Below, piece after piece: positions 1-9,782 of a stretch of DNA of 64,000 bases (position 1 is the first letter of the stretch; the number at the start of each line of letters is the position of its first letter). The DNA lies in the NCBI GenBank assembly GCA_964016885.1, contig OZ024743.1, positions 19,414,795-19,478,794 of the forward strand. The letters are read 5' to 3'. Under the pieces are notes generated by a model, which made no database searches, had not been told where the DNA came from, and saw only the letters and a program-made list of their open reading frames with translations. The DNA comes from Eledone cirrhosa. Its lineage: Eukaryota; Mollusca; Cephalopoda; Octopoda; Eledonidae. Both the position numbers and the translations under genes were made by a program.

Positions 1-1024
1 TTGTCGCGTATGGACCTGGTCGGGATTGCGCATGTCTGCGCTTTGCCCGCCAGGTTCTCGACAACAAGCGCCAGCCTCTTTGCCAACACCTTGGCCAAAA
101 TCTCTAACTCCGTGTTTAGCATAGTTATTGGCCGGAAGTTGCCTATGTCATCCCCCTTATTCTCGTCCTTCCTTATTAGTGTGACCACGCCCCCGGTTAC
201 ATAACTGGGAATTCTCCCGTTCTGTTGCCAGTTGCAGTAGACCGCTTCCAGGAGACCGGAGAATAAGTCCGGCATTGATACGTAAAATTCGTAGGGTAGA
301 CCGTCGAGACCTGGAGATTTGAGTTTGCCGCATTGGCTCAGCGCGTCCCCTATCTCAGCGGCTGAAATCTGCTTTTCGCAGAAATCGCCTCGCTCTCCGA
401 GACTCGCGGTAGGCCGTCGAGGTATGAACCGAAATTCATAGCCACTCCCGGCGCGCCGCCCCTCTCGAACATTTGAGCAAAGTGCCGCTGAAAAGCCGCA
501 CACATCTGCTTCGGCTCACGTATCACGCGTCCGTTTTGGTCATTCGAAGACGGAATCGTGGACTTGTTGCCACTTTTTGCCTCCGTCACTCGGGCCCAGC
601 TAACAGCAAAATACGTGTTCTGGGAAACGAGGGAGCCAACTCCCTCGTTTCCCAGAGCACGTATTTTGCTTCTGACAACAAAGCCCTCGTGCTTTGCGTC
701 GAAGAACTGGTCCAAGGCTGTTCTCGTTGCTAGCACGCTGGCTACATTGCCACTTCTAATTGTCTCTTCTACTTTATCTACCAGTTCCTTCTCGGTTCTA
801 TTTCTATCTAACGCTAATTCTTTACTAAAAACTATCGAGTTTAATCTAACTGCCCTCTTGAGAGAGTACCACCATCTGTTGTTGACAATGGCCCCTGTCA
901 AGTGCTGTTTAACTAAAGTGCTAATCCGTCTACTGTAGGCTGTGTTTGTCGGTAACGACAAGTTCAGCTTCCAGTAGCCGGGTCCTTGTCTATGGGTTCT
1001 ATCAAGGTTGGCCATGCAGGTCAC
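1..1024 (-). pseudogene. T1 ORF2, reverse transcriptase part
   Basis: This is the linker and RT N-terminal half of ORF2. It is open from 1024 down to 350, then the reading frame shifts near 370. From there to base 1 another frame gives recognisable RT blocks: SPGLDGLPYEFY (block 1), GNFRPITMLNTELEILAKV (block 2) and QTCAIPTRSIRD. The catalytic motifs A to C lie outside the window. It is in frame with the endonuclease part upstream, separated by one nonsense codon at 1037-1039. An inverted duplication at 606-669 adds codons absent from T2. Confidence 0.75.
606..669. repeat. 30-bp inverted repeat inside T1 ORF2
   Basis: Arms at 606-635 and 640-669 are reverse complements with one mismatch and a 4-base spacer. 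In sense, one arm encodes the normal residues SKIRALGNEG that T2 also has, and the other is a flipped copy of the same DNA. The reading frame stays open across it. Confidence 0.9.
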
Positions 1025-1036
1025 TAGTTTGTGATC

Positions 1037-1711
1037 TCAATAGGCAACCATGAACATTTTTGGACAGCTTAACATGTCCCTATCCTTATTTCTAACTAGA
1101 ACCCTATCTAGGTACGATCTAGATGTTCCGCTACGATTACTCCATGTCCACAGTGGCGCAGTCGGAAAATCTAGTCGATATCTATCGGCCAGGTCAAATC
1201 GGTCGATTAACTGTTTGAGGCTGTTACACCCCCCTTTATCTGGACATTCTCCCACATAGGCCCAACGTGTATCTAGGATTCCATTCCAGTCCCCCACTAA
1301 AAGCAAGGAACGGGACGTTCCCAGAAAAGTCTCTAGACGTTTGAAGAAGTCTGGCCGCGGTGTCCCGGATGGGGCATATGCGGCCACCAGCCTGAAGGCT
1401 CCACCTTCACTACCGTCAACGTCTAGGACCACCAGTCGACCCTCCGGGTCCAGATGTACCGTCTGTGTTACGAGGCCCAGTTGTTTCTGCAGCAAAACGG
1501 CATCTCCGCCCCCACCCCCCGGTTGACAGAGAGATGCGTAAATCTCAAAGTCATTGAAGATGGGGGCCAACTGTCGCTCGCTGTGGATCCTGGACTCGCA
1601 AATGGCTACCACATCCATACTGTGCGACCTGAGGTCGTTTAAGGGTTTGCCCTGTTTCCAGGGCATCCCCAGGCCGCGTACGTTCACACATCCAACTCTT
1701 ATATTGGCCAT
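1037..1711 (-). pseudogene. T1 ORF2, APE-type endonuclease part
   Basis: This is the apurinic-type endonuclease domain that in LINEs nicks target DNA to prime reverse transcription. Visible motifs in order are CVNVRGL near the start (metal-site Asn), AICESRI (catalytic Glu), YAPSGTPRP, VGDWNGILD (Asp/Asn pair) and SRSYLDRVLV. The last motif, SDH in T2, reads as stop-Asp-His here because a TCA serine codon is now TGA at 1037-1039. The start is the ATG at 1711, or slightly downstream of a conserved GTGAGTGA at the ORF1 end. The frame continues into the RT part. Confidence 0.8.
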
Positions 1712-1744
1712 GTTGGTGCTGAAAAGTTAAAAGAGGAAAAGAGA

Positions 1745-3640
1745 TCACTCACCCTTCGTCTCCTGGGGACCAGGCCGCACGGATTTCCATGGGGGTGTTA
1801 GAGGGGTTGTCTGGATGGGTGGTGGTTTCCGGTGGGGTGGGGACGGAGATGTTTGGTGGGGTGGGGTCTGGTGGGATGGGGGATCTGGGGTGGGGAGACA
1901 ATTGAGAAGGACGCGGTTGAGTGGTTTCACGCAGGAATTCCCCACATCCTTCTCAAATGTTTCTTTTAGGGACCTATAAGTTTGTATAGGGACCCTAATC
2001 AGTTTTAGGTTCAGTTTTTTGCTATTTTTAATAGAGTGGGCGAAAGTTTTCCCTTCGGTTTTCACCGAAGGGTCGTTCGTGATGGTCTCCATTAGTGTTT
2101 TGTTTTCAGTGTTTATGTAAGTGTAAGTGTAATTTTCTTGTGTTGTGTTTGTTTTTGTCTGTAGTTCTTGTGTGTGCTTTCATTTTGTTGTAGGTATTTT
2201 GTTTTCAGGAGGTGGGGGGTTTTGTTTGTGATGTTTTTGTTGTTTGTGTTGCTGGTTGTATGTTTGTGGTAGTGTTTGCTGTTTTTTTGCTTTTGTGATG
2301 TATTTTCTTTCTTTTCGAGCGATGGGGTTCTCCCTCGTCTTCACTGGGTGATGGCGAGATAGCCCCATCTGTTGTATCGTCTGTGTGATTGGGGAGGGGT
2401 ATGTCTTGGGGAGCTGTCCAGGAGTACACGTTATGGGATCATAGCTATTCGCTCTGGGCTCATTTGCACTAGAACTTCAATGCTAGTCCCATTGAATACA
2501 TCTCTGGGGTACTTTCCTACTGACAGTATTCTGTCTTCATCAAAATTGATCAAGCCGCACAGTATCAACCATATGTTCAGCTTTGGTGTGACACTCGTGA
2601 TTTTGATCTTTTGTGTCCTTGTTCTCATGTCTCTATCTATCTAAGGCGGGTAAAATTCCCGAGATCCATGGACGAGTTCTCTCCAGCGGTCTCTGTCCCT
2701 CATTATCGCTGCCATGTCCTGCGTCTCCAACAGTATACACTGAGGATGAAAAAACTCAGAGCTGTATGGGAGTATCCCAAGAGTCAGCTCAAAATTGACA
2801 CAGAGGAGACTGAGGTTAGCTGGACATGCTCACCGACATCCAAAGTTTTCCCATGTATGTAGAGAAAAAGGTGTACATGTTCGGTACAATTGGCGACACA
2901 GTAATTTTGGGCCGTCAATTGATCCTTCATGAGTACCGAAATACTCCCAAAAGGTTTGCTTCTTTGAATGAATGCAATATCATTAATTGAATTTTTGAAA
3001 GCCAGTTCAATTTCTCTCTGTGACAATTGGACTGGTTTTCGGGTAGAATTGGAAACTGTCCTAAAAACTATCGTGTTGAGAGCAGTTTCCTTGCGAATTT
3101 CTACCGGAGAATTGATGCTGAAAGCACCATTTTTTTCGAAAGTGACATATCTCCTAGCGTCCTTTAAAAGTTATTCAGCATTTGTTATGTCGAGATATAT
3201 CAGATCCTCCTTTTTTTTAACTGTCTCTGCAAAGGAGTATTTTGGTTTCTTTGTGGAATTATCCGTGTTGGTGGTGTTGTCATTATTGTTGTTATTGTTG
3301 TTGTTATTATTGTTGTCACCGATGTTGATATTATTCGAATTTTCCTTGGTGTTGTTGTTGTCTTTGATGCTGCTGTTATTGGTGTTGTCTTTATTTTTTT
3401 CTTTGTTGTTGTTATCATTGTTGTTTTTATCATCATTATTGGTGTTGCTGTTAGTTTTGTTGTCATCGAACTGTTTGGTGTCATTTGTGTTGTTTGGATA
3501 TGAATTTGTTTTTGCATTTTCATTTCGTCTTTCCATCTCTATAGTATCTAGTGAAGAAGACGTTGTTGACTGTGAGCTTTGTAGTCTTACCGCCTCTCCA
3601 CCACCATTATCGTTGGACGCAGCGTTGATAACGTAATCAA
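1745..3640 (-). pseudogene. T1 ORF1, decayed nucleic-acid-binding protein
   Basis: This is a frameshifted relative of the intact T2 ORF1, readable only in pieces. An Asn/Asp/Thr-rich stretch (3171-3536) corresponds to the T2 poly-Asn region. A segment at 2784-3026 matches the T2 stretch that begins SQSEIELVLKDVMKDI. A segment at 2431-2628 holds TQKIKITSV and TSIEVLVQMSPERIAMIP, which match T2. A Pro/Thr-rich tail (1745-2092) ends at a TGA within GTGAGTGA. I could not find the CCHC knuckle in an open frame. The function (RNA binding in the LINE RNP) is inferred from the T2 homologue. Confidence 0.65.
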
Positions 3641-3847
3641 ACTTTTACAATATTTTTTCCAAGATTCGACGGAGGAAAAAATTTTCAAACGGTTATTTCG
3701 CTCCTGTAGGGGCGAAAATGAGTTGACCCACCACTGAGGGTCCAGACGGGGGGTCAAGTTACACAATAATATAAAATTTAACTGAAAACTCACGTTTTTT
3801 TTCTTACATAAATTAACGGAAACTTCTCCGCCAAGTTACACACGTCT

Positions 3848-3878
3848 GATAGAGAGAGAGATAGATAGATAGATAGAT

Positions 3879-3951
<73 letters not shown>
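3848..3951. repeat. (GATA)n between T1 5' end and T2 3' end
   Basis: This tract of about 100 bp of GATA units, with a short GA/TA interruption near 3850-3890, is the target-site microsatellite shared by T1 and T2. In element sense it reads (TATC)n: it directly follows the T2 3' end and directly precedes the T1 5' end. Confidence 0.95.
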
Positions 3952-3952
<1 letters not shown>

Positions 3953-4218
3953 GTTTCTTTTATTTGCCACTAGGGCATCAAAAGTGGGACAAGTACAAAG
4001 GGGGGAGTTTACACAAAAAGGCGTCCTCAATAAGGAGGAGGCAATAACAAAATATAAAAATAAAATAAGATATAAAAAAAATTAAATTTTTAACAAAATC
4101 CTCAATAGAGAGGAGGCGCCTTGGGGGGTCGCACCCCCCCCCCCCCGAAAAAAGTGTGCAACCCTTTTCCTCAGGAGCACAGAGAGGGGGTGCTCCCTCG
4201 TTCCTTCCTCTTTTCCAC
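3952..4218 (-). promoter_or_regulatory. T2 3'UTR with AATAAA and microsatellite tail
   Basis: In sense, the end reads GTGGCAAATAAAAGAAACTT followed by ATCTATC. AATAAA is a standard polyadenylation hexamer, but the element ends in the target microsatellite rather than in poly(A). The same core closes T3, T4, T5 and T7. A 13-nt poly-G (sense) lies about 190 nt before the end. Confidence 0.6.
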
Positions 4219-6906
4219 CTACAGGCTTATGTAAAGAGAAGGCCCATTCACACGGGCCATTCTCGCCACTTTCACCCACCTTTCATAAAAACGGCTGGGA
4301 TGCAGCACCTCTCTCTCCATCCTGATCCTTCTTCCGAAATGATATCGGAAGAAACGGACCAGTTGTTGGCCAGAGAGAAAGGTGCCTGACCTCAGTCCTT
4401 TCAGACGCGTCCACCATACAACCTCTTTCGCCATGGCTATTACGCACAGAAACACCGCCTCTGCTTCATCTTTGAAGGGGGGAGTCGGCTTGATCATTAC
4501 AATAGACTCGGTGGTCAACCGGATCGGTCCCACCCTTGACAGCAGTTGTTCGACATAGCCCCACAGATCGGCTACGCCCGAGCAGTGTACCAATGCGTGT
4601 GCAACGGTTTCCTCGTCGCACACGCATCTGGGACAGATCTTTTTGGCGGGGTCCCTACCCGGGCGCCAGTGTCTGTAGAGCCTTTCTCGAACGGGTAAAG
4701 CCCCTCGGTAGCACTGCCAGGCCAGGGACTTCTGGAAGTTGTCCATAGGTCCCGGGCTGAATGTCCTACCGAACAGGCTGGCCAGTTCGTCCTCCTCCAT
4801 GTCTAGGGCTTCTCCGAGGGCGTCGTCGCACCTGCTGCGTACCAGCCCTCTATAGAATGTTGCGTTGGAGTCTCCACTGATAACCGGATCCGCCTGCCAG
4901 AGGGCGGTGAGCGCCTGGGCACACTCAGTGTGCCAGGCGCCCAGTTTTCTCGGTCTTTGCTTGACTCAGGATTGCAGCTCGGTGAGTGAGACGAGTCTGG
5001 GAAAGGTTCGTCTCACAAACGAGGCCCACACCGGTTGTCCGGTGAGGAATACGTAGAGGTGCCGTAGCCTTAATGCGTCTTTACGCATCATTAGCCACGG
5101 CATCCCCAGCCCTCCTTTCGAAGGGTGTTGACAGCAGATGGATCTCCTCACCATAGGAGCCCGCCTCTTCCAAAGGAATTGGAAGAGCGCGCGCTCCATC
5201 TTGGTGAGGGTTTCCCTTGGGCAGGGCACTACGGTCAGGCGGTAGTAGATGACGGACGCTATATAAGTGTTCGCCACCTCCGCCCGACCTTTCAGGGATA
5301 GTTTGCAACTGGCCCACTTCTGGGTCAGTGCAAACACCCTGTTCGTAACCTCCGCCCAGTTTTTCTCCACCTGGAGGTCCGGTCCGAACCAGACCCCGAG
5401 CAACTTCACCGGGCCCTCCGTCCAGCGTCCGACGACGCCATCAGAGGGCATCGGTCTGCCCCTCCACGTGCCGAGTTGCAAACCGATCGACTTGTCCCGG
5501 TTCAGCTTAGCCCCTGTGAACTTTTCGTACTCCTCCAGTAAGGTGCCGACCGCCTCGATTTCGGAGGCCGTCGACACCATTACTGTCACATCATCGGCGT
5601 AGGCTGACACCGCTTTCCGCAATCCCGGTTCCAAAGGGATGCCCTGCAACAACTCCAACTTCCGCAGTAGTGGCTCGAGAGTCAACACATACAGAAGGGA
5701 GGAGAGAGGGCACCCTTGTCGGATGGACCGCGCGATTTTGAACGGCTCCGAGAGGTAGCCGTTCACCTTGACCCTAGAGCAGATGCGGCTGCTGTGCATA
5801 GCAGTGATCCAGCCCCTGAAAACGGGTCCGAAGCCTGCCGCCGCTAGCACCGCATCCAGGTAACCATGGTCGACCCTATCGAACGCCTTAGATTGATCCA
5901 AGTTGATCAGAGCCCCACCAAAGCCGGGTTCGTTCCCAACCCTCTCTATGATGTATCGCATGAGGTGGAGGTTGTCATGGATGGACCTGGACGGGATAGC
6001 GCATGTCTGCGCATCTCCCACCAGGTTGCCCACGACAAGCGCCAACCTCTTTGCTAGCACCTTGGCCAAAATCTGTAACTCTGTATTTAGCAGAGTTATG
6101 GGCCTGAAGTTACTTATTTCGTCCCCCTTGTTCTCGTCCTTCCTCACTAGCGTGACTACGCCCTTGGTCACAGTACAGGGAATTCTCCCGTTCTGTTGCC
6201 AGTTGCAGTAGACCGCCTCGAGGAGATCGGGGAACAAGTCCGGCATAGCTAGATATAATTCGTAAGGAAGACCATCGAGACCCGGGGATTTGCGTTTGCC
6301 GCATTGGCCCAGCACGTCCTCTATCTCAGCGGCCGAAATCGGCTCCTCGCAAGACTTCGCCTCCCTGTCCGAGAGGCGCGGCAGGCCGTCGAGGTATGGA
6401 CCGAAGTCCACGTTTCCAACCGGCTCCCCGCCCTTCCCGAACAGTCGGGCAAAGTGCCTTTGAAAGGCCTCACACATCTGCTTAGGCTCAAGAATCGCCC
6501 GTCCATCCAGGTCTCGCAAAGACCTGATGGTGGATTTAGTTCCACTGTTGGCCTCTGTCACGAGGGCCCAGCTAACAGCTTTGGCCCCCTCGTTCCCTAG
6601 AGCACGTATTTTACTTCGGACAACGCAGCCTTCGTGCTTCGCGTCGAAAAACTGGCTCAAAGCCGTTCTCGACGCTAGCACTCTGGCCACGTCGCCGCTT
6701 CTAATTGCCTCTTCTACTCTATCTATTAGCTCCCTTTCCTTCCTATTGCTATCCGCAGCTAGAACCTTACTAAATTCAATCGAGACTACTCTAATCTCTC
6801 TCTTTAGAGATACCCACCACCTGCTGTTGACGATCGCTCCAGTCAACCGTTCCTTAACTAACGTACTAATCCGATTCCTGTAGGCTCTACTTGCCGGCAA
6901 GGACAA
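4219..6906 (-). pseudogene. T2 ORF2, reverse transcriptase and C-terminal region
   Basis: This reverse transcriptase copies LINE RNA at the nicked target. RT blocks in order are KSPGLDGLPYELY (1), NFRPITLLNTELQILAKVLA (2), SRSIHDNLHLMRY, LINLDQSKAFDRVDH (motif A, catalytic Asp), IRQGCPLSSLLYVLTLEPLL (B), AYADDVTVMV near residue 435 of this segment (C, YADD catalytic pair), KLNRDKSIGLQLG (D) and VKLLGVWFGPDL (E). The downstream part ends with a Cys/His cluster, CPRCVCDEETVAHALVHC, then WGYVEQLL. All of it is one frame, broken only by TGA at 4966-4968 where relatives have Trp. It is in frame with the endonuclease upstream across a TAG at 6931-6933. The ORF ends at 4219. Confidence 0.85.
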
Positions 6907-6930
6907 GTTGAGCTTCCAGTAACCGGGGCC

Positions 6931-7680
6931 CTATCTATGAGTTCTGTCAAGGTTGACCATGCAGGTCACTAATTTGTGGTCTGAATAGCCAACCATGCGC
7001 ATTTTTGGACAACTTAAAAAGTCCTTATCCTTAATTCTAACTAAGAACCTATCTAGGTACGACCTAGATGATCCGCTACGATTTGCCCAAGTCCAGGTTG
7101 GCGCAGTCGGAAAATCTAGTCGATATCTATCGGCCAGGTCAAATCGACCGATTAACCCTTTGAGGCTATTACACCCCTCTCTATCGGGGCAGGCCCCTAC
7201 GTAGTCCCAGCGTGCATCTAGGATACCATTCCAGTCCCCCACTAATAGCAAGGAGCGGGACGTCCCTAGAAAAGTCTCCAGACGATGGAAGAAGTCCGGC
7301 CGCATTGACCCGAAGGGGCCGTAGGCGGCTACCAACCTAAACGCTCCGCCTTTACCACTGCCAAGGTCCAGAACCACTAGTCGACCCTCCGGGTCCAAAT
7401 GTACCATCTGTGTTGCGAGACCCAGATGTTTTTGCAGCAGAACGACAACTCCACCCCCACCTCCGGGCTGACAGAGAGATGCGTGCATCTCAAAGTCATC
7501 AAAGGTGGGGGCCAGCTGTCGCACGTTGCTGATCCGGGCCTCGCAAATAACCATCACATCTATACGTTGTGACCTGAGGTCATTTAGAAGCATTGCTTGC
7601 TTCCAAGTTGAGCCCAGGCCACGCGCATTTAAACAGCCTACTCCTAGCATAGCCATGTTGGTGGTGAAGAGAAAAGGCAC
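6931..7680 (-). pseudogene. T2 ORF2, APE-type endonuclease part
   Basis: This is the N-terminal endonuclease domain of ORF2. All expected APE motifs are visible: CLNARGL (Asn), VICEARI (Glu), AAYGPFGSMRP, LLVGDWNGILDARW (Asp/Asn), SRSYLDRFLV (Asp) and YSDHKLV (Asp/His). The domain looks catalytically complete and would set target choice for (TATC)n. The likely start is one of the ATGs at 7656 or 7650; the frame is open back to the ORF1 stop at 7681-7683. It ends in a TAG where T1 has a Gln codon (HRQGPGYWKLN). Confidence 0.82.
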
Positions 7681-9468
7681 TTACCTCTCTGCGTCCCGGG
7701 TATCGGGCTGCACAATTTCCATTAGGGTGGGGGATGGGTTGTTGGGTGGGGTGGTGGTTTGTGGAAGTGTGGGGGCATCAGTGTGTTGTGTGGTTGGGGA
7801 GCTTGGAGTTGTGAGGGTGTTTGGGGAGGGGGTGGGATAGTTTTTTAGGAGGACGCGGTTAATGGGCCCGACGCAGGGGGGACCCACGTCCTCTTTAAAA
7901 TTGTTTTTTAAAGTTTTATAGGTGTCCTGTGGGGCCTTAATCATTTTGAGGTGGGGGAAATCCCCTGCCTGGGTGAAGTTAGGCCCTTGTGTTTTTATTA
8001 GATTGTTGTTGTACACAATGTTTAACAGTTTTTTGTTTCTTGTATTTATGTATGTGTATGCATGTTTTTGTTTTTGTGTGGTGTTTTTTGTTTGCTGTTG
8101 TGAGCTCTTTTGTGTTGGTGTCAGTGTTATGTTTTGGGGAGGGTTTTTTTTCATTTGTGTGTCTGAGGTGTGTTTTCTTTTTTTTCTTTTGATTGTGTGG
8201 AAGTGCTCCTCCTCGTCTGACGACGAACTAGGCTCATCTTCCGCGTTGGAGGGGAGGGGTATATTTTCGGGTTGTGTTTGCGGTACGGGTGTTTTGGAAA
8301 TTGTTTTTGTTTTTTGAGTGGAGGGGATGGGTTGGACATTGTTTTGTTTTGGTTTGAGCTGTGGTGGTTGTTTTTGTAGTGGTAGTTGTGGTGATTGTGT
8401 TGGATGTGCAGTTGTTGGTGGTGTAGGCAGGATTGGGGTTTTCTTATTAAGTTGGGGACAGACAGCCCTCAGGTGACCTCTGGTTCCGCAGAGGTAACAC
8501 GAGGGCCGTCTACCCTCAACGGTAATGTTGATGAAGGTTAGATCATCCAGTATGACGCGTTCAGGGATCTGGGCGATCCTTTCGGGCCTCATTTGAACTA
8601 CAAGTTCGAGGCTCGTTCCACTGAACGCGTCACCCGATGCCTTTCCCATGGACACCAGCATGTCATCCTCCAGGTCCAGAAAACCTGTCAAAACCCACCA
8701 TATGTCCATAATCGGCAGGATGGTGTGGATTTTTATTTTTTGTGTTCTTCTACCCATGTACGTAGGGTAGAAGGTGTATGCGGTGGATGTGATTGGTTTG
8801 ATGGACAGTTTCACTGCTGTGTCCCTGTCCTTCATGAGAATGGATAGACTCCCGTAGAGTCTATCCTTCTGAATGAAGGTGATGTCCTTCATGACGTCTT
8901 TTAAAACCAGCTCTATCTCGCTCTGTGATGGTTGAGCTGGTTTTTTACTTTTGTTCGAGATTGTCCTAAACATGACCGTGTTTAGGAGTCTCTGGCTTTT
9001 TAGTTCCGGGGGGGAATGGATTGTGAATGAACCATTTTCCCCGTACACTATATATGTTTTCGCATCCGCCAGTAGCTCCTTCGCTTTTGTTATATCTACT
9101 GGCAGATAGTCGAGGGTTTTCCTTGTCGTCTCGGCGAAGGAGAAATTTTGTTTGTTTGTGTTGTTGTTGTCGTTGGTGGTGTTGTTGTTATCATTGTTGT
9201 TGTTGTCACCGTTATTGGTCTTGTTGTTGTTATTGTTATTGTTATTGGTGTTGCTTTCGTCCGTCGCATTGTTGTTGTTGTTGCTCTTGCTGCTGGTTCT
9301 TTGGGTTGTTGCCATGGCAACGTCAAGTTGTCGGTTAACAGGTGGAGAGAATTCTTCCTCTGGCTGACCTATCTTCTTGACCTCTGCTACTGTGACAGTG
9401 GCAGGGGGAAGCTGTAAGTTCATCTTCCCCTTTCCTCCTTCGAATTTTGGTGAAGAAGCTTCGGCCAT
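7681..9468 (-). CDS. T2 ORF1 protein, CCHC zinc knuckle, intact
   Basis: This 595-residue protein runs from an ATG at 9468 to a TAA at 7681. Residues about 60-110 are extremely Asn-rich with Thr and Asp. A middle region of about 100-310 has no family I can name and is conserved in T1, T3, T4 and T5 (for example VVQMRPERIAQIPE). A CCHC knuckle CYLCGTRGHLRAVC follows near residue 323. The last 250 residues are Pro/Thr/Gln-rich and basic, including SSSSDEEE then KRKKRK. This fits the RNA-binding ORF1 of Tx1/L1-type LINEs that coats the transcript. Only the stop codon separates it from the in-frame ORF2. Confidence 0.8.
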   Translation of the reverse strand: MAEASSPKFEGGKGKMNLQLPPATVTVAEVKKIGQPEEEFSPPVNRQLDVAMATTQRTSSKSNNNNNATDESNTNNNNNNNNKTNNGDNNNNDNNNTTNDNNNTNKQNFSFAETTRKTLDYLPVDITKAKELLADAKTYIVYGENGSFTIHSPPELKSQRLLNTVMFRTISNKSKKPAQPSQSEIELVLKDVMKDITFIQKDRLYGSLSILMKDRDTAVKLSIKPITSTAYTFYPTYMGRRTQKIKIHTILPIMDIWWVLTGFLDLEDDMLVSMGKASGDAFSGTSLELVVQMRPERIAQIPERVILDDLTFINITVEGRRPSCYLCGTRGHLRAVCPQLNKKTPILPTPPTTAHPTQSPQLPLQKQPPQLKPKQNNVQPIPSTQKTKTISKTPVPQTQPENIPLPSNAEDEPSSSSDEEEHFHTIKRKKRKHTSDTQMKKNPPQNITLTPTQKSSQQQTKNTTQKQKHAYTYINTRNKKLLNIVYNNNLIKTQGPNFTQAGDFPHLKMIKAPQDTYKTLKNNFKEDVGPPCVGPINRVLLKNYPTPSPNTLTTPSSPTTQHTDAPTLPQTTTPPNNPSPTLMEIVQPDTRDAER

Positions 9469-9678
9469 TTAAAAAATATTGACTTTTCAACAAGAAAAAA
9501 CTTTTTTTTTAACTATTTCGCCTAAAGGCGTAGAATATTTTGAGAGACTGACCAGATCAAAGTTTGACCTGGCAGTCCCTCTACAAAATGGTACAAAAAT
9601 TAAAGTTATCAGACAAGAATTTCTATAGAAATTTAAACAGAACTTACTCAGCAAGTTATACGCGTGTGTCCATCCCAG
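9469..9678 (-). promoter_or_regulatory. T2 5'UTR with short hairpins
   Basis: This is non-coding leader between the (GATA)n and the ORF1 ATG. A CGCCTTTAGGCG stem-loop lies at 9519-9530, about 50 nt before the ATG, and a longer imperfect inverted repeat (GACTG.CCAGGTCAAA and its partner) at about 9548-9579. Similar stems sit at the same place in T1, T3, T4 and T5. An internal promoter is expected for an autonomous LINE, but no motif proves one. Confidence 0.45.

Positions 9679-9782
<104 letters not shown>

Larger units (their letters stand above)
1..3847 (-). mobile_element. T1: Tx1-like LINE, cut by window start
   Basis: This is the 5' two-thirds of a non-LTR retrotransposon read on the minus strand: 5'UTR (about 3640-3847), a decayed ORF1 (1745-3640), the APE endonuclease part of ORF2 (1037-1711) and the first half of the reverse transcriptase (1-1024). 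The rest lies left of the window. Its 5' end abuts the (GATA)n tract that is also the 3' tail of T2, so the two copies are head-to-tail. The 5' ends of T1 and T2 match (ACGTGTGTAACTTGGCGGAG against CACGCGTATAACTTGCTGAG in sense), so they belong to one family. The Tx1 assignment rests on the RT block 2 style (FRPIT.LNTE..ILAKVLAKRL) and the RSIHDN motif seen in the relatives. Confidence 0.75.
3952..9678 (-). mobile_element. T2: near full-length Tx1-like LINE in (GATA)n
   Basis: This is the best-preserved element in the window. In minus-strand order it has a 5'UTR (9469-9678), intact ORF1 (7681-9468), ORF2 with endonuclease, RT and C-terminal Cys/His region (4219-7680), and a 3'UTR (3952-4218) ending GTGGCAAATAAAAGAAACTT before (ATCT)n. 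Both ends lie in (GATA)n. ORF2 carries only two nonsense codons (6931-6933 TAG; 4966-4968 TGA), both explainable as transitions, so insertion seems recent. A 13-base C run at 4134-4146 (poly-G in sense) sits in the 3'UTR, reminiscent of the G-rich tract of L1 3'UTRs. A target-site duplication cannot be seen because the flanks are repeats. Confidence 0.8.

Noticed and set aside
1..9417. Plus-strand frames of 60-130 codons across T1 and T2
   Set aside because: They are antisense shadows of the LINE ORFs. GC-rich ORF2 and poly-Asn ORF1 DNA leaves the opposite strand open by composition, giving Leu/Ser/Val-rich peptides.
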